Shown here: piece after piece, positions 50,643-62,852 of the stretch
Layout: every line of letters begins with the position of its first letter
How positions within the stretch are numbered: the stretch's first letter is position 1
Assembly: GCA_905147135.1 (NCBI GenBank)
Contig: LR990056.1
Location: 7,884,001-7,948,000 of the forward strand
Length of the DNA stretch: 64,000 nucleotides
Reading direction: 5' to 3'
DNA from: Blastobasis lacticolella
Taxonomy: Eukaryota; Arthropoda; Insecta; Lepidoptera; Blastobasidae
The notes under the pieces: model-generated
Seen by the model: the letters and a program-made list of their open reading frames with translations, nothing else
Told to the model about the DNA's origin: nothing
Databases searched by the model: none
Translations under genes and position numbers: made by a program

Positions 50643-51781
50643 TCATTTAATACAAAAAAAAAACAAAGACAAAAATCAACAAGATCTGTTCACAGTACTC
50701 AGTGGTCATTGCTCATTTGTCCGGCAACCTCCATCCGGTTACCCAAGTACACAATATCACGAATGCACACCTCCATCCGGTGTCATTCCAGTGCCTCCAT
50801 CCAGCACTCACTAACACCTCCATCCAGTGTCAGTCTACTACCACTTCCATCCAGTGGTATCAGACAACTGAGCAATACCCATCTTAAATCTAAAATAAAG
50901 CACAACCTGTGCAATCAGCAAAATATCTGGACTTTCATCATTATCCTTCAACATTATCTCACAAAGCTTGAAACAACTACAATCTGTTGGCCACGCGCCC
51001 ATAGCCTCTATCAGCCCACCATCATCGATAAAATACAATCACCTCTATCCGGTGATGCCACAAGCTTTGAGAAAACAAAACTATCACATAAATTTCATAA
51101 AAATCTTTGCTCGATAGTCGTCACGTATTGAGTTAGTTGCTTACATCCGTCTAACAAAGTCTTAAACAGGTCGAACTAAAGTAAGTTACAGGTTTAACCA
51201 AGTCACTCAAGACAAATTGAAATTATCTACCGTCAATCTATTTACATTCCTTTCGATAAAATAATTTGTCACCAACAAAAATTACGTTACCTACTAACCA
51301 AACTGTATTTTTTTCAATAATCGTAATTTGGTGGTCAACGTTAAAATTATAATCAAATCATACACACGGCAAAAAATAATTTTTAAAATTTTGTGTTCGT
51401 ATTCGTTTCTAGACAGTAATAATTCATTGTGAAACAAAATTTAATTGTAACTCATTGTGGTGCATAAAAACTTAGGACTTTTTTAATTTTGTTCGTTACA
51501 CGTTCTACGCAGAAACAAATTATTCTAAACCGGTTCTAATCTCACTTAAAACAAGTAAACTCGTCACGACTCACCGAATGCTAAATTGCAGCCTGTAGTT
51601 GTCATGGACCCTACGATGTCTGGTCTTGCATGTGCAGGCACTCGCCACTTCGCGTCGTCAGTAGCATCCAGTTTCCTCAGCCTCAGGCGGTCGGTGCGAA
51701 AAGATCACGATGTAACATGAAAACAAAAGACATTGCATTAGAAATATTATGGGACGTTGGAATCCATTATCCCACTTCTGA
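50643..51781 (-). other. Leader of element B
   Basis: Non-coding. Shares blocks with element A (for example ATACGTGACGACTATCGAGC and GTTTTGTTTTCTCAAA). About 50728-50870 holds five imperfect copies of a CCTCCATCC(A/G)G motif. A T-run on the element strand precedes the mini-ORF. The primer-binding site is 51769-51781, TCAGAAGTGGGAT on the minus strand, matching the tRNA-Leu arm for 13 bases. Confidence 0.65.
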
Positions 51782-52348
51782 TGTCGTAGACTAGGGCAGA
51801 CTCTAGCAGGGGAGAGATCCATCAGAAGGTATTTTCGGGATAGTGTTATTGAAATAAGAATTATAAGAACAGTTTAACAGTGTATTGAGGTAATAAAGCA
51901 TAATTACAATAAAAACAGCAAACGATGAAAGCATAGGATAATTTTAAGTAACAGATAATAATGTGGAACTACCGAACCCGTGGGTCACTGGAAGACCCGC
52001 CACCACCCATGGCCATCCCGCGAGGCCGAAACGCAAGATGCGCCGGGGAATCTATTCACGTGCGCCCTTGTACAAATTCTAATTTGGTAGTCCCTTCTGT
52101 ACTCACACTCTCCTTTATGGAGTACGACTATGTGATGCGAGGCAATTAATAAAGACTTCTTCTTTCTTCAATGGATGAGCGGCTAGTTACACGTCTTGAC
52201 TCGTCGATGGTCGAATGGGAAGTGTTCGTTGCGACCGCGCGCCGAATATGACGTCTTCACAGTATTTCCAGCTATCCGCAAGGTGGCGCTTCGATTGACG
52301 TTGCGTTTCTTAGCCAAATGATGACTAGGCTCATGACCCTCTACGACA
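51782..52348 (-). repeat. 5' LTR of element B
   Basis: 567 bp with perfect 8-bp terminal inverted repeats TGTCGTAG/CTACGACA. Followed by TGTT. Confidence 0.88.
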
Positions 52349-52738
52349 TGTTTATAACTAGGTTTGCAAGGCGACTTCGTCCGCGTAAAAATAGTTTTTA
52401 TGAAAGTTAAACTTTTGCTCACGCTACCATTTTAAAGGCGGCTTGCACCAAATTTTTAAACGCATTTAATTTTAAATAAGTACCTTCATACAAGATACCG
52501 GTAAACGTAATTAAAAGTGTTTAAGAATTAGGTTGAAGCAGGGCTAAATGACCTCCGTATTGTATGAATGCTAGTACTACGGGGAGGTCAAGCTGTATCT
52601 CTGGTTCTACCTACCCAAATTAATGAAACATGGTTTAGATTGCACCCTGGAATTTAAGCTGCTGAACTTTCGAAACCGAATCAAAAGCCTATGTTTTTGA
52701 TCAAAACCTCGATTTATATCTATATAATTTACTTAAAT
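52349..52738. other. A+T-rich DNA right of element B
   Basis: No gene seen. GCGACTTCGTCCGCGT near 52370 resembles a dispersed lepidopteran repeat also hinted at near 26371. Confidence 0.35.
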
Positions 52739-52893
52739 CAGCACGACTAGCACGAGTGTGCCCGCGTCACATCTAGCGCCGCGAGAGAGCGTTTGTTTAC
52801 TTCTCTCAATATTAATATGAAAGAGATAGCAGTATCCATGTCGCGCCTTTTTAGCTTATCGCGCGCGAGAGTACACTTGTGCTAGCGTGCTGG
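52739..52893. mobile_element. MITE-like inverted repeat, 155 bp
   Basis: The left end CAGCACGACTAGCACGAGTG and the reverse complement of the right end (CCAGCACGCTAGCACAAGTG) pair over about 23 bp with few mismatches and one indel. Interior GC-rich at the ends (CGCGAGAG), no ORF. Superfamily unknown. Confidence 0.5.
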
Positions 52894-52957
52894 AATAGTA
52901 GATATTTCACGTTCAGCTTTTGATTCATACACGAAACATTTTTACCAATCTGCATAG

Positions 52958-53150
52958 ACATGAGGACATTTCCCATGCTCTTACTTAATGTGTTACCATG
53001 ATCTAATATGGTCAGATGCCCCGGTCAACAGGTTCACGGGTCGGATGGCAGTTAGTGGAGCACTGTAATTATCTGATCTGTCAAATCCTGGATCTTAGTC
53101 AAGGCGGACCCCTCAAGCGCGAGAGCACAACTGGGATGTTAACCCCAAAA
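52958..53150 (+). repeat. tRNA-derived SINE, family 1, body fragment
   Basis: ATGCTCTTACTTAATGTGTT, TACCATGATCTAA, ATTATCTGATCTGTCAAATC and GCGCGAGAGCACAACTGGGA match the complete SINE body. The head is missing. Confidence 0.6.
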
Positions 53151-53938
53151 TGATGATGACGGATCTAAAACATTTTTGTAAACTGTTTTCATTAAGTAAC
53201 TTATTAAATAGAACTAAATGACAATCTTAATTTATAGACATAGTATTCTTCTGCCAAATTCAATTAGTTGTATATTTCGTGGACCATCAAACTGTGTAAA
53301 ACAAACTTAATATGAATCGGTAAGTATGGATACGAATGCAAAATAATTCCCATGTACATTGAATTCCATCCGAGCGTCTTCATACTCTTTTTCTATTTAT
53401 ATAGGGAGACACAAAACCCCATACAAGTAAAGTATGCCCAAATCTGATTCCTGATAACAAAATCGCGGCAAGACCTCCATTCTGTCTGGGATTATATTTT
53501 TCCACTCTACTTATGCCTTGGGGAAAATAAGGGCAAATATGGTCGGCGATAGTGGCGCCCAGAATCATCTAAGTAGAAAAGTGGGGTTGGAATATTAATG
53601 TGGGTAGTGCGAAATATTGAGGTTGCTCCCGCAAGGAGTTAGAACAGCGACTTCCTTTGCTTTACGGCCTGGAAATTATGGCTTTATGAAGCCTGGAGAA
53701 TATATAATGTGGGACCGATTATTGAATATCAAGTTTTGGTATCAGACGCCTTACTAGTATGGTAATTGAGCTTCCATCGTGATATAATATTACAATCTAT
53801 ATAATATAAACATACAAATAGGCTCTACTAATATTATTGACGATTGTACGTAGCAGGTTATATCACTCGTAATCACAGTGACACGCATCTGTGTTTCTGG
53901 ATTTTTGTTATTTGTATCCTGCATGAATGCTAGGTACC
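53151..53938. other. Intergenic DNA
   Basis: No gene, RNA gene or clear repeat recognised. Confidence 0.35.
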
Positions 53939-54132
53939 AAATTCCATCAGGTAAATTCTGGAAAAACACATTTCCTATTACCGGGGAAATTCTTAAGGGG
54001 CTGAAAAGTTTTTTGGGGGGTCGGCATCGCGTGGGCGATGCCCCTGAAATTGCAAGCGTCCATTGGCTGCGGTCACTGCTTACCATCAGGCAGGCCGTAA
54101 TGTTGTTTGCCACCTTAGTTTTCATATCATGA
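53939..54132 (+). mobile_element. Jockey-like LINE 3' tail
   Basis: The end of the RT ORF is worn (LKGLKSFLGGRHRVGDAPEI is readable). It is followed by TGGCTGCGGTCACTGCTTAC and CATCAGGCAGGCCGTAATGT, as in the fragment at 5305-6027. 5'-truncated. Confidence 0.65.
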
Positions 54133-54759
54133 CATAGTCCGAAAGTATAGCTGGAAAATGAAGTAAGAAACAATGTTTCACCATGCCATCTCCGCCGGGC
54201 GCGGGACAAGACGTCGGCCCAAGAAGTGATGGCTTGCCATCGTTAAGGATGACACCCGCATCAGCAAACTTATCACCAAGAATGATCAGACGAGCGGAAG
54301 TAGGAAGACGGACGCCGAGCCCTTGCGTGATACGCTAGAGCACTAGCCAGGATAAGGAGGAATAATAAACATCCCCATTTTTGCAAATGTCAGTTTAAAG
54401 TATAAAATCAGCAAGATGACACAGTTCAATGAACAACAAAGTACTTAAAAAATATATAATGGATTCATACTTGATTGCTTGAACGTGACGCAAACACAGC
54501 GCATTTTGCTCTCGATGATTGCGTGTTTAAAACGAATGGACACGTTCAATTTGACGCGACTGGGATGCTACAGGAAGCTATGTCATTGTGAGATATGATA
54601 GGTTGCGCATCGAGACAAGATTTATCGATATTTTCCTTTGTTTCCAATCAGTTTTTGACACCAAATTCGTAGCGTATGTATAATAGGTATTTAGGTCGAT
54701 GTGTTGCTATATAAAAAAGGCCAACCAATAATTTCATAAATAAATTACGACTAAATGCT
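54133..54759. other. Intergenic DNA
   Basis: A GC-richer piece at 54190-54360 stands out against the background and may be an old transposon fragment, but I could not assign it. No gene seen. Confidence 0.3.
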
Positions 54760-54881
54760 CTATTTTTGAATCGTTCGCATCCTCGCGAGCGCTCGCCTTC
54801 TAATGTCTGCCTTTTCTATTTCTAGCAAATTAGCATGAGTGTGAACGAGATAGGTAGCGCACGCGAGCGATTCAAAAATAG
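54760..54881. mobile_element. MITE-like inverted repeat, 122 bp
   Basis: CTATTTTTGAATCGTTCGC at the left end pairs with the reverse complement of the right end with one mismatch in 19. The interior has CGCGAGCGCTCGCC. No ORF. Confidence 0.5.
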
Positions 54882-55005
54882 ATGTGAACAGTGAAATGCT
54901 CTCGCATATTCATAAAAAAACACACACATAACCTATTCAAGCCAAGTCATCCTGGTAATGATAAAATGCGAATCTACTAGAATATATAGCAAGATAAGGA
55001 AATCG

Positions 55006-55206
55006 TTATGTAGCATCTTGACAACAATGGAAAAATGCTCCATCGGCCTCATTCAAATCCAACGGTGCGAACCAAGCTTTTTTGTACGAAGCCTTTGATT
55101 CTTCCCCTTGTAATTGTGTTGCAATATTGAAAATTGTCGCCTCTACTATAACTAGTGCAACTGTATCATCTTTTTCATATTTTTCAGCGTCCTTTTGATA
55201 CGACAA
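55006..55206 (-). other. Unassigned open frame
   Basis: 66 codons without an ATG start. The composition looks protein-like (TVALVIVEATIFNIATQLQG, KAWFAPLDLNEADGAFF), but no family is recognised and no convincing splice sites were found. It could be an exon of an unknown gene or a fragment. Confidence 0.2.
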
Positions 55207-55214
55207 TAACGATA

Positions 55215-56650
55215 TATTTCTATTTTATTTTTATTAGATGTTTAGGTTTATTTTTTAACATAGTTTTAGTCATAGTTTTAAATGTAATAACTGTATAATA
55301 TTCTTTTTACTTTTTTTTTTAGTTTCGGTAATAATATATACACTTAAGACTAGATAAAAATGGTACATAAATAAAAAATAAAATTACAAATGAAAAACTG
55401 ACTCTAAATCGCTGCCTTGCGGAAGTGTCCCCATAAAGCTGGCAGCGTTACCTCTCTGAATTGTCAGACTAATACGTTGACCGAGGTAAGCGCCAGCACG
55501 TGGGTCTCCGGTAGACTCAATTAGCCGGGTAGATATCTCATGGAACACCTTTTTGGCGCTAGGGCCCCAAGGTCCCAACGTTTCCACTCCAAACGGCGCA
55601 AATAAATAACCCTGACCTAGGGATTCGTTTTTGCGCCGTTTGAGGTCCTCCGCCGAAGAAGCAGCCGCGCCAGCGTTGGCCAGGGTGTCTACACAGGTCG
55701 TATCCCACACCAGAGGCCGCCCTTGTGACCAAGCAACGAGCATCATGCCGTCGGGCCTCTTGCCATCATCCCGTCGTTGAGATTGGCGTGGCGCGACAGC
55801 CGACCGGCACTTCGTTGGCACGAGAGGCCATGGTGTCCAAGGATATCTACAATACTTCCGCAGTGGCAAAGATGCAATTCATTCACCTTAAGGCCAAGTC
55901 GCACACTGAAAGTGAAAGTGTAGCTCCGGTAAGTAAAGTGCCCGTATTGGGTGATAGAATCGCGCGAAGCCAATATCCCGCCTCCCTCTCTGAAACAGCG
56001 AGAAGACGAGCTCGATCTGCAGAATTGGCCGAGGTTTCTAAGAGTGTGGAGAAGGCCAATCTGCAGAGTGGCTCGTCCCAAAGCCTTTGTGAGTTAGGGT
56101 TGGCGGGAATATCGGCGTTGGGGCAGACTAAAGACTGGCTTCCAACAGGCACGACATCTCGACGCCGCCCAGGGACGGAGAGATAATTTTCGTTGTCAAG
56201 GTGTGCGTGCTATGTATGGAGGACAGGAAAGCTGGTAGCGATAGATCAGAAATTTTACGGATACCCAGACCTCCAAACCGGATGGGCAGAGAAGCCTGGG
56301 TCCAGGAACGGGCATCAAAATCACAGTTGAGGATTGATGTTAGGGCGGTTTGTATGGAGGCGTCGAGGGAAGAAAGAAGATGGGGGTATTACCATATGGG
56401 ACTACAGCGAAGTATGTATATGGCATTTGGAGCAAATAAACAAAAGCGGATTATGGTGATGGCGATATGCGGATAAATGGATTTTTAGAAGCCGGTCATG
56501 TAAGCTGTTGAACTTATAAGTTAGGGAATCAAGAAGAGGTAAAATCGATTCAGGAATTATTGGGGCACCAAAATGGGAAAGAGAATTCTTGTTATGAATT
56601 TTAATATTGAGTGCCAATACGTTAAACTGTGCGATTTAGAAGATAAATAT
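55215..56650 (-). pseudogene. 5'-truncated relative of the restriction-like-endonuclease LINE
   Basis: Homology to the ORF at 46654-49536 runs from its middle to its end but in several frames. Readable are SWTQASLPIRFGGLGIRKIS (about 56260-56310), [16 protein letters not shown] (about 56000), the CCHC part [17 protein letters not shown] (about 55830-55880), and the nuclease and C-terminus 55384-55780 ([30 protein letters not shown]). About 30 residues between CCHC and RPD are missing. Several frameshifts make it dead. Its sequence divergence from the intact copy shows it is a separate, older family member. Confidence 0.82.
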
Positions 56651-57084
56651 CTATATAAAGATTATCAGATATCAATGTATTGTAAGCTTGTTAGTTAGTT
56701 TGCATTACATCAGTACACAATGACTATTATTTGGTAAGCAGTTGGTTCAAATACCTACCTACCTACCCTAATCACCCAGACCCAGCCTTTATTTAAAATA
56801 GTAGATATTCACCACAGTAACACAGTTAAATAGTAATTCATTTGCAGACACAGTTAGGATTTCATGGGATTACATTTGTGGAAAAATAACAAAGCAATCC
56901 GAAACAATCAATTTCGACTTTATTGCCTTTGAACAAAAAATTGAATTCAGTATATTTATTTACCAGCAAATTATAACAACTGAGGCTTTGGGACACATTT
57001 TCTGTGGGTAAAGCAGATTATTTCGTCCATTTTTAAATTCTATTGTGGCATTTTAAAATGCCTTTTAGTTCAATTCAATTGACG
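56651..57084. other. Intergenic DNA
   Basis: A+T-rich; nothing recognised apart from short CTACCTACC repeats near 56752. Confidence 0.35.
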
Positions 57085-57350
57085 AACTGCGTAGTTCAGT
57101 TGATTAACATGCTGGTCGCCACGCAGTGGTCCCGGGTTCGATTCCCGGCCGAGCAGAAATTGAAATAGTGAATTTTAATTTCAGTTACGGGTCTAAGTAT
57201 AGTGCGTATAAAAAAAGTATGTAAGTACTTTATCAGTTATCTAATACCCATAACACAAGCTTTGCTAACTTTGGGTCTAGATGGCGCTTTGTAAACTGTC
57301 CAAGCAATTATTATTATTACTTATTATTTTTAAATTCGATCGTGTCATTT
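57085..57350 (+). repeat. tRNA-derived SINE, family 2
   Basis: Head with box A-like TAGTTCAGTTGATTAAC (57102 on) and box B GGGTTCGATTCCC (57133-57145), followed by a non-tRNA body (AATAGTGAATTTTAATTTCA, ACGGGTCTAAGTATAG) that recurs on the minus strand at 62700-62850. A real tRNA is unlikely because the acceptor arm does not pair and the same body follows both heads. Confidence 0.7.
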
Positions 57351-59283
57351 TAAATAAATGCCTTTGACTTTATCATCAATTAATTATAGCAATTACCGAT
57401 CAAAACATCTCCATTACCCGCTAAAATACCCTTTTATTAAAAAATAGGCAAGTAAGCTAACCTAACAGCACGCATGTCCGAACCCGTAACTTCGCAAAAC
57501 TTCATCAGCAATGCTCTCACAATCAAAGAACACTGAATAAATCTAACACGCAGACATGGCAACTAGTTGCGTCGGTAGGCCTCGCTCAGTGTAATTTCCC
57601 TAGAGATATAGGGTTAAAGCTGGAGGAATCCTCGGCGGTAGTTTAATCAAGCCGATGCTTATGTGCTGCAGTGAAGATTACGTTTCGCCGTAAGGAAACG
57701 GAGCTTGAGAATGGAAAGTTCTGGTTTTATGTTGACGGTAAAGGGTTTTAAAACGAAGTGTTTTGAGATAATCCGGTTTTGACGTTCGAAACTTTACTAT
57801 CAATAGAGGATGCATTTAGGTGTTTTTATTTATCTCGCAATTTAACAATTACAGACAGGAGAAAGTGCGGGGAGACTGGAGCCTGCTCTGGGTAAATAGT
57901 ATATGAATATATTTCTATTGACAAGGGTAGGTACTTACTTCAAAAACCCTGTCCGATCACATTGGAATAAAATAAAAACCTATGTATGTAGGTTATTGTC
58001 AAATCCACAAACTCAAATAGAAACTTATGTTGATACAGTAAGTATGAACTGTACTAAGCGTATTAAGCATATCAAACCTTTATTGGCAATTAAATAGCAT
58101 AAATCAATAATTAAATATCGTGCATGCATTGCCACAAACAACGTACTAATAGTTGAGGCTGTAATTCCAATACTGAACAATGCCTAAATCTATTGTTTGT
58201 GTCACACAATGCAGTACGTGCGGTACATGATCCAATGTAGACCACAATAAGCATAATTTCAATAGAGTACATTGTGCAGTCTTTGATGCAATTTGCTTGA
58301 AATTTGTGTAGGTACCTATATGTTTGAGCGTGAGTCTGGTTATCAGCTGATAATGTGTACCCTTATTTTTGTCTAACAAATTAGTTTGTCCTTGCAGAAT
58401 ACTTAATTTTAGATTGATGTCCAAGGAACTTGATGTACTTTCAACTCTGAGATCTCCGACCAAATTAGCGAGAAGATTTTCTCAAGCGATTCTCTGACTC
58501 TCGAGTCCGACGGTGGAGTGGGCTTGATGTGTGATGATATGATGTACCTAGAAATTTACTTGAACTTGATATAAAGTAACTTCCTACCTTCAAATATTGA
58601 CTTAATACTAGTTATGCCAAACAATATCTGGAACCAAGCAAATATTATAGATTCCGTACCATACATATTTGCATATTAAAGGTTTTTAAAAGTTTAAAAA
58701 CCAATAATTGTATCTTCGGATTCAGTAACCACGAAAATATAGTAGATACGAAATTTATGAAAAAATACATAGTATATTTAATAGAATATATTATATTTAG
58801 TATAAAATTGATCTTCAGTAGCTTAGCTTAGTTAGCTTGCACAGGATGGTGTTGAATTGAGTTATTTCTGAATTCTTAACATTAAAATTCAGGAAGCTTT
58901 CCGTTTTACGATAAGTGATACTGATAAGCGACTTTGCTGATAAAATATAGTAGTTTCGCCTACTATATTAAAATTTAAAATAATTTAATAAACCAGGAAC
59001 AGTAGGATACTTTATTATATAGTAGAGTTGGCAACCCTAACCATACACATCTTTGTACTGAAGTTGTCCGACATTTCACGACTAAAACAACAAAAACAAA
59101 AAATTTGCGTTTAGCACGGTCCTATGATCTCGCGGTCACATATCGTCGCCTTCCTTGCTAACTATTATAACTAGCATTTTGCAACTTTTGAAGGCAACCC
59201 TTTTTCCATTGAGACGTGTGGTTTTTGCATTGTAAGTCGACTAGTTTTGAGTCTATAATTTTTTTAACTATTACGTTTAAGAA
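57351..59283. other. Long A+T-rich intergenic stretch
   Basis: I see no gene, RNA gene or recognisable transposon. The few open frames (around 57903-58097 and 58146-58463) have low complexity and no known motif. Confidence 0.4.
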
Positions 59284-59350
59284 TAGGCTGCGGTGACTGC
59301 TTACCATCAGGCAGGCCGTAAGCTTGTTTGCCACCTTAGTCGTATAAAAA
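59284..59350 (+). mobile_element. Very short jockey-like LINE 3' tail
   Basis: GGCTGCGGTGACTGCTTACC, ATCAGGCAGGCCGTAAGC and TTGTTTGCCACCTTAGTCGT match the tails at 5960-6025 and 54066-54127. Only about 60 bp long. Confidence 0.65.
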
Positions 59351-60065
59351 ATTTGAAATCTCCGTATACATACTAAATGATTTAAACATTAATGTAATTA
59401 GTAATAGTAATTAGCATGTAGTAGTTACATTAGTTTAAAGTTGATACGTGACTTTGTGTCGTTTGTGAGAACTTTGTTCTATGCTCTTTATTCTAAAATG
59501 CAGTTATGACGAGAACTCATATTACTAAAATAAAAATAATAAATGGATCGAGTACCTACGCAACGGCTACATGTATTCGTAGTAGATTTAAAGTAGTGAG
59601 GCTCGATTGCCCTAGTTTGGTCACGTGCTGCGTACGCCTCAGTGAGGAAAACGTTAAACTAGCCGTTATATTATGGTCGTGTTAGTGCAGATATGACAAT
59701 TTGCAGATATGACAATTTACAGATATGGCAATTAGCAAGTAAGGCGATGTTATAATTATTTTTTACGCGCATAATTTATTATGGTTTTTCCCTATATATA
59801 CACTTATAACATTGACTCAATTCCTGGAGCGTCCCCTCGGCTCATACTTTGTTACGTCTTGTATCAAAGCAACCTGCCTGCAACCAGAAAGCATAAGTAC
59901 TTAGTACGAAGTTTCCTGCAATTAAATATACCATTGCAGTTGCAGATTAAGTTTCTTCCTTTGTTAACGAAAATTCGCTGATTCCCTGGTAACTTCCTGT
60001 ATGCCTTAACTCAGAAGTAGGTATAACGTTTCTTCTAGTTAAATAACTAGTTTCACCCACGCAGA
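59351..60065. other. Intergenic DNA with a short tandem repeat
   Basis: 59686-59745 holds three to four imperfect 17-bp units (GCAGATATGACAATTT). No gene recognised. Confidence 0.45.
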
Positions 60066-60540
60066 AATATACAGTGTTGCGTCTATTATAGATGCAACTA
60101 TACATAATAGGTTTAGAAGGAGAGCAATTATCGATAACCTGTAACACTGTATTTTCTATATATATACTTTATTATTATATATAAAGTCACCTGACGGCAA
60201 GTGAGTCGCCGCCCATAATTACGATCTGCACCACTCATAATAACTAAACTCGTAATAAATAAATTGAAAGTTGGTTTAATTTATTCTAACTTAAATATCT
60301 TTAAATATACAGTGTTGCATCGTTAGCTTTAGGAGGAAAGCAATTACTGATACTCAGTAAAACTTTTTTATTAATATATGCAGAATTTATAAATGTATAA
60401 AGATATAGGCAGGCAAATAAAAATCACCTGACGGCAAGAGAGTCGCCGCCCATAACCGGGATCAGCACCATCCAGAAAATAGAAAAAAAATAAATTGAAA
60501 GTGGATTAATTTAATAGAATCTGTTCCTAAAACTGTACAC
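60066..60540. repeat. Diverged tandem duplication, period about 238 bp
   Basis: ATACAGTGTTGC at 60069 and 60307, GAGAGCAATTA/GAAAGCAATTA, and CACCTGACGGCAAGTGAGTC at 60188 against CACCTGACGGCAAGAGAGTC near 60426 mark two copies in the same orientation. No open frame. The CACCTGACGGCAAG motif may come from a dispersed repeat. Confidence 0.6.
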
Positions 60541-61320
60541 AACGTATTATTAAGTTAAGTACTTATATATATTACCTACCTGGGTATGTGTTGTCATCAT
60601 GTATTCTTTGTAGAGGTTTATTAGATGTAGGACGTGGGAACGCATTCGTTCACAAAGTAATTAAATAAAAAACGATCATTTGTCATTTTAATCAAATAAA
60701 TTTCCTAAAATACATTTTTTTTTTATCTTAACTTGTAGCAAGGTGATTTGGAGCCAACGCGTCTAAAAACGAAAACGCCTGAAGTAAGAAATGGGCAAAA
60801 TATTCACAGTAGGTATTACTATAATTGCTATTATATAAAAAAAACAGACAAAAGTAGAATTATATAGGACGGGGGTACTCCAGAGTAGCTCTTCAGTGTT
60901 CTACCACCGATAATCGTACTTCAAACAGTTCTTCTGCATTAGAATGATAGGAGTGATTCACCGAGTTCGTTGTTGCAATAGACTTCATTACATACGTTTC
61001 CGAGAACCCTACATAAATTTTACAAGTGCCCATACAGACGTCGGTATTTACACGATTTCTATACGGCTTGACCTACATACATGGTTATACTATTTTGATT
61101 TCTATACTAATAACAGAAAGCTTATTTAATTATCAGCTGTCAGAAAACCACTCACCACCAGCAGCCACCGTGTTTCTCGCACTCGTCGTGCCTTGCTCGC
61201 ATAATCACCGCGCCAATAGTCCGAATGCTACGCGGTGACTATCCCAGTACGCGTTTTCAGTCCGGTTTGTAAGTGGCGACATATAAACTGTCCATAAAGC
61301 GGAACTAATTCCACATAGCG
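60541..61320. other. Intergenic DNA
   Basis: No gene recognised. A GC-richer piece at 61130-61330 (CACTCACCACCAGCAGCC) stands next to the open frame at 61332. Confidence 0.3.
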
Positions 61321-61331
61321 CGACCGTGAAA

Positions 61332-61628
61332 ATGGACTGCGCTCTTATTTCAAGCGAATACGTTTGCAATTGGTTTACAAACTATTGCATAGTTTACCCT
61401 TTATTTCAATGTACCCGAGGCCGACGGTTCATTAAACTCGATCCTCTTTCAGCCGTTATCAGTGAACTATTTTCTGGGTTGGTGCCTTCGCTTGGCTCTT
61501 ACAAGATTTATGAGCAAAGTCCTTTAGCGGGTCACACGCTCAACTTTCAAGTTTTTCCATTTTGTTATTTATATCCCCGTAAATATGGTGAATGGCTACA
61601 GGAGGTAAAAAAACGAGGACTGGACTGA
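61332..61628 (+). other. Unassigned 98-codon open frame
   Basis: ATG at 61332, stop at 61628; cysteine- and aromatic-rich, no recognised domain. It ends just before the truncated LINE at 61640-62060. It could be a fragment of a transposon or of a host gene; no family resemblance was found. Confidence 0.2.
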
Positions 61629-61639
61629 TGTTCCAATTT

Positions 61640-62060
61640 AATAACATTTATTCTTTTGAATTTAATATTAGTAGATACTTGTTAAAGATTTTATTTACAG
61701 AAAAATATTTACAATTAAAAACAAAACAACATTAAACACTAATACTAAAAACTAAACATCCGTATCAAAAAGCACTTCGTCTAAACTTCTGCTCCACTCC
61801 TGGCCACTCCCGATGCAAAGGTGCCCATAACACTAGCAGCGTTGCCACGCTGGATAGCAATGGACAGCCTCTGCAGCAAGAATGACCCAGAGCGAGGATC
61901 GCCGCCTCTCTCCCTCATTCGACGGCCCACCTCTTTAAAGAAAATCCTCGCATCCTTACACCAGCAACCTGTTGTTTCTGCGGCGAGTGGGATAAATAAA
62001 TACTGGCCTTGCAACTCCGAATATTTGTCCCTTTTTCTTAATAGTAGATACTTCATATTT
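61640..62060 (-). pseudogene. Short 3' fragment of a restriction-like-endonuclease LINE
   Basis: The minus frame 61781-62056 reads the C-terminal part only: GQYLFIPLAAETTG, GGDPRSGSFLLQRLSIAIQR and GNAASVMG, aligned with the end of the intact LINE ORF. 5'-truncated and more diverged than the copy at 55215-56650. Confidence 0.75.
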
Positions 62061-62699
62061 GAATTATTATAATTAAGGAGGGCTAGCCCTCTGTCGCTGC
62101 GGCAATCTCCAATTTGCTCTGTTCTGAGCTATCGGTTTTGTTGTCTGATATGACTACAGTACCATTCGTTTACTTGTAATATTCAACATATTTTAATATT
62201 AATCAATTTTAAGTACCTACGTCTGATATGCGACTTCAATAACATACGTACTCCTAAAATAGGTAATAAAAACGATTTTATTTATTTTGTTTGTATACCT
62301 AGTCACACTTGCATTAATTATGGCTAAACGTATCAGCGTTACTCGTAGGGCTACTGACAATTTTCTGTACAACAAAATATCATGCAGACAAGAAACTTTA
62401 AGGAAAAACCTTTATTGTTGCTGCTCCCATGATAAATAGCAGGCCGACGGCCTTTATTAAAACGGGCAATGAAATTGATGTTCCCATTAATTCTGAGAAG
62501 AGATTTATTGTGGAAGAGAATCTTAGGTCAATTAATTAGCAATTCATATAATTACCGTCCCCTGTTTCTTCGAGGGACACTCTTTAAGGAATTAGATACG
62601 TAATTGTAAGCAATAATTTTTCAGCTGACTTTAATATTATCGTGCTTTTTTATGGCTCCGATCTTACTGTTCATAATGTTGTAGACAGGATCTTGCAAT
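62061..62699. other. Intergenic DNA
   Basis: A+T-rich, no gene or element recognised. Confidence 0.4.
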
Positions 62700-62852
62700 A
62701 ATTATTTAGAAAATTACTTAGGTCTCGCGAGCAGATTACCCAGACCCGTAACAGAAATTAAAATTCATCATTTAAATTTCTGCCCGGCCGGGAATCGAAC
62801 CCGGGACCTCTTGACCATGTTGACCACTGAACCACTCAGGTCGTCGTCAGAT
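62700..62852 (-). repeat. tRNA-derived SINE, family 2, second copy
   Basis: Minus strand: tRNA-like head with GGTTCAGTGGTCAACATGG and box B GGGTTCGATTCCC, then a body TGATGAATTTTAATTTCTGT and ACGGGTCTGGGTAA shared with the copy at 57085. Confidence 0.7.

Larger units (their letters stand above)
38223..52348 (-). mobile_element. Element B: internally deleted gypsy-type LTR retrotransposon, split by element C
   Basis: 567-bp LTRs at 38223-38789 and 51782-52348 (TGTCGTAG...CTACGACA) differ at about three positions. They are flanked by a TGTT duplication (38219-38222 and 52349-52352). Orientation is set by the tRNA-Leu-like primer-binding site beside the right LTR, the integrase remnant, and homology to element A. 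Without element C it is about 4 kb long. Its leader (51781-50643) is followed directly by the integrase C-terminal end (50642-50118). Gag, protease, reverse transcriptase and the integrase core are absent. The left part (38790-39902) matches the 3' region of element A. Confidence 0.85.

Noticed and set aside
57090..57160. Possible tRNA gene
   Set aside because: Boxes A and B are present, but the acceptor arms do not pair, and the same non-tRNA body follows here and at 62700-62852, so it is a SINE head.
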